Positions 23,907 through 30,975 of a DNA stretch of 32,571 nucleotides are shown one piece after another. The stretch is from CANJJB01 sp964449295 (GTDB lineage Bacteria; Chlamydiota; Chlamydiia; Chlamydiales; Rhabdochlamydiaceae), in the NCBI GenBank assembly GCA_964449295.1, contig CAYUZN010000006.1, forward strand, positions 1 through 32,571, given 5' to 3'. Every line of letters begins with the position of its first letter. The stretch's first letter is position 1. The position numbers were made by a program, and so were the translations under genes. The notes below the pieces were generated by a model that saw only the letters and a program-made list of their open reading frames with translations, did no database searches and was not told the DNA's origin.

Positions 23907-24773
23907 TCAGCTCCAATGCTTAATTACAAACGCGCATTTTTTTATGTTTCGTTTATGTCTAGCGCTGCTTATATCTTCCATGATTTTTTGAGCAAACGCT
24001 GAAACATCTTGATCAGATAATTGATGAGACCTACCTATTAGAGTCGGATTCTCCAGAAGCTTAAGCTCTACATCATCTACGTGATGAAAATATCTCTCAT
24101 TTGAATGGAGGAAATAATAGACAATCTGATCACTCAAACCTTCTGCTTGAAACTTATCTATTAATTTTTCTGCATGAGAAGATCCACACATAAAAACAAC
24201 ACCATTATGTTCTTTGTTTAATTTTAATAAATTACTAAATATCGTGTCTGTTCTTTCATCATCTAACTCTTGAATAACAGCTACTCTTTTTGATATGTCA
24301 AGTGCCATCATGGCATCAAATCGTTTAGAATCAATATCAACACCTTTGATAACCATGTTTAACTTGCTAGCGCAAGCGAGTAATTTAACATTACCATGGG
24401 CACCAGGCACTCCTTTAATTTGCTCTGCACACATTACAAACTGCTTGCTAGAAAAAAACTGCTTTAAGGTTTCTGAGAGTACATCAAAACTCATTGCACT
24501 TAAATTTGTTGCATCAATTTTGTGTTGAGCTAAATAAGCCTGTGCTTGAGGAGTGGCCAAATATGGCTTTGCTTGATTTAAAATGTCGCTTGCTCTTTTT
24601 AAGCCCAACTGAGATCTCGCTAAAATATATTTATCTGACAGATCGTGAGGACATTCTACTGCAAGGGCTCTGTAGCCTGCTCTTTTGACCAAATCATCTA
24701 GTACAGTCGTTACCGCCGCTTTAGGAATGGGATCTTGGTGGCGCTCAAAAACAATGACAATAGGATTAGACAT
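23907..24773 (-). CDS. TraB/ChaN/EreA-like superfamily protein of unknown function
   Basis: The product is 288 residues from the ATG at 24773, with AAAGG upstream. It begins with a strand and charged motif (IVIVFERHQDP), then VLDDLVKRAGYRALAVECP. Later come VIKGVDIDSKRF, a helical segment, and GVVFMCGSSHAEKLIDKF. An N-terminal E-x-H, an E-C-P strand and a late G-S-S-H motif are how proteins of the haem-uptake/Tiki/TraB superfamily look, but the match is by eye and modest. There is no signal peptide, so it should be cytosolic or delivered to the host. It forms its own module between repeat copies B and C, with a terminator behind it. Confidence 0.5.
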   Translation of the reverse strand: MSNPIVIVFERHQDPIPKAAVTTVLDDLVKRAGYRALAVECPHDLSDKYILARSQLGLKRASDILNQAKPYLATPQAQAYLAQHKIDATNLSAMSFDVLSETLKQFFSSKQFVMCAEQIKGVPGAHGNVKLLACASKLNMVIKGVDIDSKRFDAMMALDISKRVAVIQELDDERTDTIFSNLLKLNKEHNGVVFMCGSSHAEKLIDKFQAEGLSDQIVYYFLHSNERYFHHVDDVELKLLENPTLIGRSHQLSDQDVSAFAQKIMEDISSARHKRNIKKCAFVIKHWS

Positions 24774-24854
24774 AATCAACCTTTTTTTTAATTTTGCAAA
24801 TAATTTTATTACAAAAACAGATTAAAATCAAATTGTTTTACAACAAACTGAATA

Positions 24855-26642
24855 CTAATGATATATACATTGGATTAAAGCAGAAGCTGCCACAACGCGC
24901 AACATCTGAAATGGTTCTTTAAGGATTTCGATAAGAAAAGGCACAGAGTCTCTATTGCCGACATGTCCAATGGCTTCAAGGATATGGATTTTCATCTCTC
25001 GATCAACATCAGGATAAGCTTGCTGCAGTATCTTAACAGCTGCAGAGTCATTGCCAACAAGTGCTAAAATAAGAGCTGCTTGGACCCGAATATGATGATC
25101 ATCATCAGAGAGAAGACCTTTCACTAAATCAAGTGATTCTTCGTTGCCTTCTTGCACGAGCATGCCTGCTGCCACTCCAATTGTCCGCCATGAATCGTTC
25201 TTCAAAAAAATTCTCATCGCTTCTTCTGCATGGGGGTAGCGCATGATATTTAAGATATGAAGAATCTCTAATTTTGCTAGTTGATCGATCACTTGAGGAT
25301 AATTGGGAATTTGGTAAGTGTGCCCTATTTGACTAGGTGATAGAAAACGAAAAGGAAGAGCTTCTTGCCACATCCAGAGAATGTTTTGCTGCTCAGAAAA
25401 GACGGTATAGAGAGTATCGCATGCCTCTTTCACATGACATCTTTGTCCAATAAGTGCGATTGCAAGAGTTGCCTTTACATAAGGATCATCATGGGTTTTC
25501 ATCTCACTGATAGACATCTGGGTGCCTCTTTTTCCTGTTGTTGCCAGAGCTGCTGCCGCAAACCTCCTTAAGTCTGCATGCACGTCATGTAAGAAGTGTT
25601 GAAGAGTTGTTTTTCCTTCAGGTAGCCCATTTAAAAGAGCAAGCCACGCTGCAGTCACAGCAACAAAAGGGGAAGAATCCTGTAAACAAGGCTCAATCTG
25701 CTGTAGCGTCACTGCCTCACGAAGAAGACCTAAAGTGTAGAGCGCCTCCATGCGAACATCAGGGCTATGATCTGCAAAAAGTTTGATGATTTCTTGAGAA
25801 TAAGTCTTCATATCAAGATGCGCTATAAGCTGACAAGCCAGTTGCCTTAAGCCTGCTCGATTACTCTTAAGAAGCGTCTTTAATTCCTCTGGTCCTACCG
25901 CGTCATACATACTGACAATGGCTAAAATAGCAGCTTCTTTCTCTTCTGCTAACGTCTCTTCTTTGCAGATAATCTCTTTCAAGTTGTCTTTGAGATGAGT
26001 CATACGTAGAGAGCCAATGGCTCGTATCACTTCAAGTTTTACCGACCAAACTCTTTCTTCTTTTAATAGGCGCTTAAGCTCATCTTGCAGAGGCGCATCT
26101 CCATAAGAAGTTGCTAATTTAACAGCAATCATTCGAAGCAGGATGTTTGTGCCGCGCATTGCATTGATCAAGTGAGGAAGAGCTTGAATGTCATGAGTGA
26201 AAGCAGCACCTAAAAGAGAGTTGAATTGGATCACAAGCTGAGGAGAGCGCTCTGCTTTATTGAGCACACCCCAAGCCAGAACTTCTAGAGCTGTTCGATT
26301 ATTGATTTCTTCTTTAAAGCAAGACACCGTCTTACTCCACTCTTGTAAAACAGCCGTTTCATTCCCATTTTCAGAGAGAGCTCTAATGTAGGCTAAATGA
26401 AGAGCTTTCGAACCTGGAAATTGCTCAAGACCCTTTTTTGCCTCTTGCACAGCTGAGAGGGGATCTTGAATCAGAAGATGAGCATAGACTCTTTTTTCAA
26501 GGCTTTTTTCATCGCCTCTAACAGATGTCATCCATAAAAGAGATGCAAAAATTAACGTTTTAGCCCAAGTTGCCAGACAGCTGCCTCCCCCCAATGAGAT
26601 GAAAGTGCAAATGGAATACAGCTTGACCACCCTCTTCCCCAT
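24855..26642 (-). CDS. Exported HEAT-repeat protein
   Basis: The product is built of HEAT/PBS-lyase-type helical repeats over about 150-595, with units such as VRMEALYTLGLLREAV, DLRRFAAAALATTGK, IRVQAALILALVGND and MKIHILEAIGHVGNRDSVPFL. Such proteins are scaffolds for protein binding. Near the N-terminus AKTLIFASLLWMTSVRG followed by DEKS looks like a signal peptide. The ATG at 26642 places it 23 residues in; a CTG at 26576, 7 bases after a perfect GGGGGGAGG, would place it at the very start and overlap the HIT gene by only 17 bases. I list the ATG but think the CTG is possible. The final codons lie in a repeated segment found twice more downstream. Confidence 0.75.
   Translation of the reverse strand: MGKRVVKLYSICTFISLGGGSCLATWAKTLIFASLLWMTSVRGDEKSLEKRVYAHLLIQDPLSAVQEAKKGLEQFPGSKALHLAYIRALSENGNETAVLQEWSKTVSCFKEEINNRTALEVLAWGVLNKAERSPQLVIQFNSLLGAAFTHDIQALPHLINAMRGTNILLRMIAVKLATSYGDAPLQDELKRLLKEERVWSVKLEVIRAIGSLRMTHLKDNLKEIICKEETLAEEKEAAILAIVSMYDAVGPEELKTLLKSNRAGLRQLACQLIAHLDMKTYSQEIIKLFADHSPDVRMEALYTLGLLREAVTLQQIEPCLQDSSPFVAVTAAWLALLNGLPEGKTTLQHFLHDVHADLRRFAAAALATTGKRGTQMSISEMKTHDDPYVKATLAIALIGQRCHVKEACDTLYTVFSEQQNILWMWQEALPFRFLSPSQIGHTYQIPNYPQVIDQLAKLEILHILNIMRYPHAEEAMRIFLKNDSWRTIGVAAGMLVQEGNEESLDLVKGLLSDDDHHIRVQAALILALVGNDSAAVKILQQAYPDVDREMKIHILEAIGHVGNRDSVPFLIEILKEPFQMLRVVAASALIQCIYH
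24856..24939 (-). repeat. Direct repeat copy C (in-frame 3' end of the HEAT gene)
   Basis: These 84 bases encode the last residues of the HEAT protein (PFLIEILKEP to IQCIYH) and overlap its stop codon. They are nearly identical to copy B and partly to copy A. This is the copy now in use by the gene. Confidence 0.9.
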
Positions 26643-26898
26643 TATTTGTCACAAGTCTATAGCCGTCTGCAATATCAAATTGCTTTGCAAGCCTTTGAGC
26701 CACTTCTACTATTTCCCCTATTAAAGGTAAATCCTCTTGGGCTACCTCTTGTAAACTAGCGATCGATTTTTTAGGCATGATCAAAATATGGACAGGAGCT
26801 ACCGGTGCAATATCTTTGATCGCTAAAATACGGTCATTTTCAAACACTTTTTCACAAGGCAGCTGCCCTGCTATGATCTTTCCAAAAATAGTTGTCAT
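26560..26898 (-). CDS. HIT-family nucleotide hydrolase
   Basis: The 112-residue cytosolic product is a compact Hint-type histidine-triad protein, which hydrolyses AMP-amine (phosphoramidate) bonds. Motifs: TIFGKIIAGQLPCEKVFENDRILAIKDIAPVAPVHILIMPKK arranged as usual, then GYRLVTNNGEEGGQAVFHLHFHLIGG with His96, His98 and His100. The ATG at 26898 is chosen over an upstream start because GGAGA precedes it, the family begins there, and it overlaps the MYG1 stop as ATGA. The C-terminus is short (RQLSGNLG). The pairing with MYG1 is, from memory, also found in Chlamydia trachomatis. Confidence 0.92.
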   Translation of the reverse strand: MTTIFGKIIAGQLPCEKVFENDRILAIKDIAPVAPVHILIMPKKSIASLQEVAQEDLPLIGEIVEVAQRLAKQFDIADGYRLVTNNGEEGGQAVFHLHFHLIGGRQLSGNLG

Positions 26899-27761
26899 AA
26901 GCTCTCCAGTATCATATTTAAGGCCCGCAGTGCATCCTCTTTTGTCTCCCAAACAGAAATAAACCTTCCTTTATGGCAAAAAATAGCGCCCGGAATTTGT
27001 GACGCTTCTTTGAGCTCTTTATCCATGAGCCCCGCCCATGCTTTAGGAAGGGGAACTCTGACTTTCATCTTCTCTTTTTCATTAGGAGGGATACATCTTA
27101 GCTTCCAGTGTTTCCCAGAGGGCATCACGACAAAAAGAGCGGGATGAGTCTCTCCCCCTAGATCAAAAAAAAGATCAAGCCAAGGCATCGATTTCTCTAA
27201 GAAGAGATAGTGTGCTTTTGGACTCATCGCTTCTATAATTTTTTGCCGACACCCTTCCATATAGCGGTATCTTTTAAGAAGTCTTTGAAGATGAGCGTAA
27301 GTAAAATCCACAGCTGCTAAAAAAGCCTCTTGAAGCTCCTCTTCGCTGGCATCATGTATAATTGGCACAAAATTAGAAATTACATGGGAAAACGTACAAA
27401 CACCTGGCTCTATATCACTCTTACCATTGTCGTGAGCATCAATTCCCAAAATCAAGGAGCGATTAAAAAAATCATATATCTTGTCATCCACAAATCCTTG
27501 ATCTTTCAAGTATTTCCATATCATGCCAGCAGAGCTTAAATTGCCTTTATACTCATTTTGATGGTGATCGAACCTCTTCTTCTGCGGGTCATAAATCCCT
27601 CCCACATCACACACATAATCACGAGCCCCCAGAATATTAAGATCCCGTGATCTAAAAATCTTATCTCTGTCGATTAAATTGAACAAAAGAAGCAAAGAGC
27701 ATGCGGTCACATCATCGGCATGAAATGTCCCGCTATGCGTGCCAAAACTACGTGGAATCAT
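26895..27761 (-). CDS. MYG1-family metal-dependent hydrolase (DHH-like)
   Basis: The 289-residue product matches the MYG1 family (UPF0160), related to DHH phosphoesterases; eukaryotic MYG1 is a 3'-5' RNA exonuclease. Metal-site motifs are clear: GTHSGTFHADDV (His9, His14, Asp16/17), CDVGG (Asp52), FDHHQ (Asp65, His66, His67), and LGIDAHDNG. The C-terminal half has the family's WKLRCIPP, PLPKAWAGL and FCHKGRFISVWETKEDALRA. I start at the ATG at 27761, 7 bases after AGAGG; a TTG at 27782 is less likely. The substrate in chlamydiae is unknown; a nucleic acid or nucleotide role fits its partner HIT gene. Confidence 0.93.
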   Translation of the reverse strand: MIPRSFGTHSGTFHADDVTACSLLLLFNLIDRDKIFRSRDLNILGARDYVCDVGGIYDPQKKRFDHHQNEYKGNLSSAGMIWKYLKDQGFVDDKIYDFFNRSLILGIDAHDNGKSDIEPGVCTFSHVISNFVPIIHDASEEELQEAFLAAVDFTYAHLQRLLKRYRYMEGCRQKIIEAMSPKAHYLFLEKSMPWLDLFFDLGGETHPALFVVMPSGKHWKLRCIPPNEKEKMKVRVPLPKAWAGLMDKELKEASQIPGAIFCHKGRFISVWETKEDALRALNMILESL

Positions 27762-27800
27762 AGAAAAACCTCTAGCAAACAAACTAGTATAGTACCTTGC

Positions 27801-28058
27801 TTATTGACTCTCAAGAGGCTTTTTAAACAACTCCAACCAACTTGCTAATATCTCTTCCTTGCTCTTACAGACTAGTCGAAAGTCATTAATAACCTCTTGG
27901 ATATCTTCTCCAGAAAGATTTGTTTTTTGAAAATATTCTTTTAGAGTCAAATTATCTACGACACGATCTTCTTTTAAGGCATAAAATAATTGTTCGAAAA
28001 GCAAGATGCAATTGAGTATTTGATTTAAAGATGTCTCTAAATCTTGATCTGTTTTTAT
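27801..28058 (-). pseudogene. 3' remnant of a gene truncated at its 5' end
   Basis: The frame ending at the stop at 27801 encodes a helical, protein-like sequence (NLTLKEYFQKTNLSGEDIQEVIND, KEEILASWLELFKKPLESQ). It remains open and protein-like upstream through QDLETSLNQILNC with no ATG or GTG. At about 28060 it runs into a block of perfect palindromes. The only start-like codon is a TTG at 28004 in the middle of a good helix. The simplest reading is a gene whose 5' part was removed by insertion or deletion at the palindromes. It could still be a 67-residue protein from the TTG. Family unknown. Confidence 0.4.
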
Positions 28059-28072
28059 CCTGAAGCCAGAAG

Positions 28073-28169
28073 ACCCCGTCCTTAAGGACGGGGTGTTTTA
28101 AAAAAAACGGGAAGGGAGGGGTTCGAAGCCCCTCCCTAACCAATACAATCCCAGGCCTTAAGGCCTGGG
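28073..28169. repeat. Cluster of three perfect palindromes resembling IS200/IS605 ends
   Basis: Palindrome 1 (28073-28094) is 22 bases, ACCCCGTCC-TTAA-GGACGGGG plus a closing T. Palindrome 2 has GGGAGGGG (28114-28121) and CCCCTCCC (28129-28136) around a 7-base loop. Palindrome 3 (28150-28169) is 20 bases, CCCAGGCC-TTAA-GGCCTGGG. GC-rich subterminal hairpins of this kind, not followed by a matching transposase, are typical of decayed IS200/IS605 ends or of small elements derived from them. No tnpA or tnpB is present. The rest of 28170-28341 contains a terminator-like hairpin and a solitary inverted-repeat end and no gene. Confidence 0.6.
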
Positions 28170-28239
28170 GTTCACTTTTACATACTGCGTTTTCGGAAAC
28201 ATCGTATCTAAAGGGTAAGAAGATGTAGGGTGAACCATC

Positions 28240-28283
28240 AAAACTCCATTTTAAGTCAAAGGCTTTAACTAAATGGAGCTTTT
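28240..28283 (-). terminator. Terminator-like hairpin downstream of the autotransporter gene
   Basis: CTCCATTT (28244-28251) and AAATGGAG (28271-28278) pair, and AGT/ACT lengthen the stem past a 2-base bulge. T-rich tails exist in both directions (TTTT at 28280-28283, and AAAA at 28240-28243 which is TTTT on the minus strand). It lies 60-100 bases past the stop of the leftward autotransporter gene. Confidence 0.5.
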
Positions 28284-28304
28284 CTTACAAGATTCTATGT
28301 ATTG

Positions 28305-28333
28305 GACCTCTTTCGAAATTAAGGTTCTGTTGA
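28305..28333 (+). mobile_element. Solitary inverted-repeat end related to the 14-kb palindromic element
   Basis: Starting GACCTCTT and continuing AATTAAGGTTCTGTTGA, this 29-base stretch matches the left end of the element at 14014 at about 25 positions, in the same orientation. No partner end is found nearby; it ends 9 bases before the autotransporter stop codon. It may be the remnant of an element whose other end was lost. Confidence 0.55.
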
Positions 28334-28341
28334 CAGAGGCT

Positions 28342-30921
28342 TTAGAAATCTTTTGCAAATTTTAAGGTTATATTATTGGCTCTATAACCGCTGCCAAACT
28401 CCCCTTCATAGGTTAAGGAGATAGAGGATTTGTGTCTGGTGTGATAGAAAATCTCTAAGCCAGGTGCTATAAGATTTTGAGTTTTAGTTAAAGATTCAAC
28501 GACAAATGTGCCACCGGGGGCTCCTACAATGGCAGCTTGGACTTGCCCTGTCTTAAACATTTTTTTATTGACATATGAGAGTTGTTCTCTCACAACTAAA
28601 TGATTATCTTTTGAGCCAACATGCATTTGAAAGCATGAAAGTCCTATCTCACTTCTCAAAAGTGAAGAGTTATGGGCCTTTTGATGCATGTTTAAAACCC
28701 CAGCGCCTTTCTCTTTAAAAGATCTTTCAAAATTGACAGCCCAATCAAATTGTACAAAAGGCTCTAGAGTGCATTTCGATGCCTTATAATCATATCCGAA
28801 AAGAAAATGGGGAACAATTTGCCATCCTTTAATGTTTGCTTTAGCTGTTTCATCAAATCCTGGAAATGTAATATCTCTTTGACTTTTACCGCTGTGATAG
28901 CCTCCCCAGAGAGCAAAATCAAAAAAACAATTGTTAACATATAAAGTGCTGTAAAAAGATGTGGTATAATCAGATATGTATTGTTTGCCATAGTGACCCT
29001 TATCATGGATGTCAACATAGGCATACCCTACAGCTGCTCCTAGCAATAGATTTTGGTAGCGGTAGTTATCGTAGCCAAGTAATAAACCACCCGTGTCCAT
29101 ATTAAAAGCTGGAGTCTCTTTTTGTGCATGTTCATGTGCAAAAGAGCCGATGGCAGACGCCCATACACTGTAGGTTGTATCTTGTGACTGAGAGGCTTGA
29201 TTCATGATAGGGCCTGCAAGCAACGCTGCCACTTGGCTTCCCTTTTCAGCTATACTCTGTCTTAAAAAACGTTGATCATTTTGGCGAGATGTCAATGTAT
29301 CGCTAAAGGTGAAGGCTGTATTCTGTAAACTAAACGTGGAAAAAGCATTACGAGCAGGGCTGATTGATTTAAGCGCTTGATTCAGTTGCTCTGATGATAA
29401 ATTATTTAAATCTGTTAATACAGGCTGAAGTGGAACATATCCTGTAAGAGAGTTGAGATAATTACCTATAGCTAAATTATTTCCTGTTAATTCCGCTGTT
29501 GGCACAATCAGTGAAACAACTTTAGAGCCTGTTGATTCCAAAATTAAAAAAAGAGTGGTATCTCCTGAGGCTAAGGCTAAGCTGTAAATAAAACCTGAAT
29601 AACTTGTGACTGTGAAATTATTTCCACCTGTGATTGTTCCCCCACCTGTGTTAACTATAACCGCATACTGAGTCCCAATCTGGTAGTCGCCTGGATTCAA
29701 TGACTCGTACACAAACATATTAACTCCGGATGCAATGTTAACCCCAGCAGTGCCTGTGACAATAATAGGAAATGCTTGATTTGGTGTAATAACTGCAACA
29801 AAAGTTGAATTAGATTGCAGGTCTAAAGAGCCTACGTTTAATGGACCGGCAGGTGCTGAAGGCTTTGTCATACTTTTTATAAAATAATCACCAAGACTCC
29901 TTCCGGCTATCCCTCCTCCAGAGTTAACAACCACACTATCCGTCAAGTTTCCGCTTCCATATAAAATGCCATTATTAGCAATAATCACACCCCCATTAAT
30001 AGTGCCTCTAATAGAGAGATCCCCTTCAATAGTCGCAGAGCCTGTTCCGTCGATAACTCCACCAAAGTCCCCTCCCTTAATTATTAGGGGCTTAGAACCT
30101 TTATGTATAGTTCCATCTCCGTTTATATAACCCAAAGTAGCACCTGAAGTTGTGGCAGAAATATCAAATTCCGCTCCATCTGCTACTCCGAGAGGAGATA
30201 ATGGATTTAAAGAACCTGCTCCAGATAAAGCAAGTTTCCCTTCATTAATCTGAAAACCATTAGCGGCCCTATTATCTGAGGCCGTAAAAGTTACCGTGCC
30301 ACTTCCTTCTTTTGTCACGACCCTAGCTGCATTTAGAACGCCCGCATAAGTTCCATCGTTAGCCTGATTGAAAGTAAGATTGTCTGAATTAATATTGCCT
30401 TTCAAGCTATCTGTAGAGCCTTCTATATTTCCTCTACTCCCAATACCCCCCTCATAAGTATTCGTTCCTGCCAAGGTTAATAAAGCTGACCCAGAAACTT
30501 CCAAACCACCAGCTCCACTGATTGATCCTGAAATCATAAGATCTGTATTCGCTAGTATAGTCAATGCAGATGAAACAGTTATATCACTTGCTATAGTCAC
30601 AGTAGAAGTTCCATTTGTAGCTATAGTCCCCAAATCAAATGAACTTCCTAAAAGCATGTAATTCCCAAGGGTGGTGGGATTTGTGAACTGTATACTAGTG
30701 AGAGCAAATCCAGCTCCTATATCATTATTAGGTGTACAGTTCGTAGCATTGCTTGGAAATATAATAGTACTTCCTGAACTAGGAGGAATATTCCAATTAG
30801 CTGGATTAGCCATACTAGAATTTACTGATCCATTCCAATTATGGGTATCAGCGCTTTCAATAGCACAAGTCAGCGATAAATAAACAACAGAGGAATAAAT
30901 AATAGATTTAGATAATTTCAT
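28342..30921 (-). CDS. Classical (type Va) autotransporter
   Basis: The 859-residue product has a signal peptide (MKLSKSIIYSSVVYLSLTCAIESA) and a passenger of about 530 residues rich in Gly/Ser/Thr/Asn with repeated short strands (ITVSSALTILANTDLMISGSISGAGGL, LLTLAGTNTYEGGI, VVTKEGSGTVTFTA), the pattern of a beta-helix with autotransporter-associated repeats. The C-terminal barrel (about 595-859) starts SVWASAIGSFAHEHAQ and shows alternating strands (LLLGYDNYRYQNLLLGAAVGYAYV, FFDFALWGGYHSGKSQR), ending ...ITLKFAKDF with the terminal Phe needed for barrel assembly. It resembles polymorphic-membrane-protein-style secretion without the GGAI or FxxN repeats that define chlamydial Pmps. A TTGACA at 30951-30956 (minus strand) may be its -35 box. 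Confidence 0.88.
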   Translation of the reverse strand: MKLSKSIIYSSVVYLSLTCAIESADTHNWNGSVNSSMANPANWNIPPSSGSTIIFPSNATNCTPNNDIGAGFALTSIQFTNPTTLGNYMLLGSSFDLGTIATNGTSTVTIASDITVSSALTILANTDLMISGSISGAGGLEVSGSALLTLAGTNTYEGGIGSRGNIEGSTDSLKGNINSDNLTFNQANDGTYAGVLNAARVVTKEGSGTVTFTASDNRAANGFQINEGKLALSGAGSLNPLSPLGVADGAEFDISATTSGATLGYINGDGTIHKGSKPLIIKGGDFGGVIDGTGSATIEGDLSIRGTINGGVIIANNGILYGSGNLTDSVVVNSGGGIAGRSLGDYFIKSMTKPSAPAGPLNVGSLDLQSNSTFVAVITPNQAFPIIVTGTAGVNIASGVNMFVYESLNPGDYQIGTQYAVIVNTGGGTITGGNNFTVTSYSGFIYSLALASGDTTLFLILESTGSKVVSLIVPTAELTGNNLAIGNYLNSLTGYVPLQPVLTDLNNLSSEQLNQALKSISPARNAFSTFSLQNTAFTFSDTLTSRQNDQRFLRQSIAEKGSQVAALLAGPIMNQASQSQDTTYSVWASAIGSFAHEHAQKETPAFNMDTGGLLLGYDNYRYQNLLLGAAVGYAYVDIHDKGHYGKQYISDYTTSFYSTLYVNNCFFDFALWGGYHSGKSQRDITFPGFDETAKANIKGWQIVPHFLFGYDYKASKCTLEPFVQFDWAVNFERSFKEKGAGVLNMHQKAHNSSLLRSEIGLSCFQMHVGSKDNHLVVREQLSYVNKKMFKTGQVQAAIVGAPGGTFVVESLTKTQNLIAPGLEIFYHTRHKSSISLTYEGEFGSGYRANNITLKFAKDF

Positions 30922-30938
30922 AAACTATTCATCTTAAA

Positions 30939-30967
30939 TTGCTTTAATATTGTCAACTCCTTATATA
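30939..30967 (+). promoter_or_regulatory. Candidate promoter for the rightward conserved gene
   Basis: TTGCTT (30939-30944) and TATATA (30962-30967) are spaced by 17 bases. The ATG of the following gene lies 8 bases after the -10 box and has no visible ribosome-binding site, so the transcript would be nearly leaderless. A minus-strand TTGACA for the divergent autotransporter gene overlaps this promoter. Confidence 0.4.
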
Positions 30968-30975
30968 GAAATTTT

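Noticed and set aside
22741..24939. CRISPR-like array suggested by three regularly spaced repeats
   Set aside because: Spacers are about 1 kb and carry genes, and the repeat is coding sequence of the HEAT gene.
28111..28142. tRNA T-arm-like sequence (GGGG-TTCGAAG-CCCC) followed by a CCA-like end
   Set aside because: No matching acceptor strand, D-arm or anticodon arm exists in the 60 bases upstream; the stem is one of three palindromes in a row.
28342..30921. Chlamydial polymorphic membrane protein (Pmp)
   Set aside because: The repeated GGAI and FxxN motifs that define Pmps are not present; the protein is only autotransporter-like in general layout.
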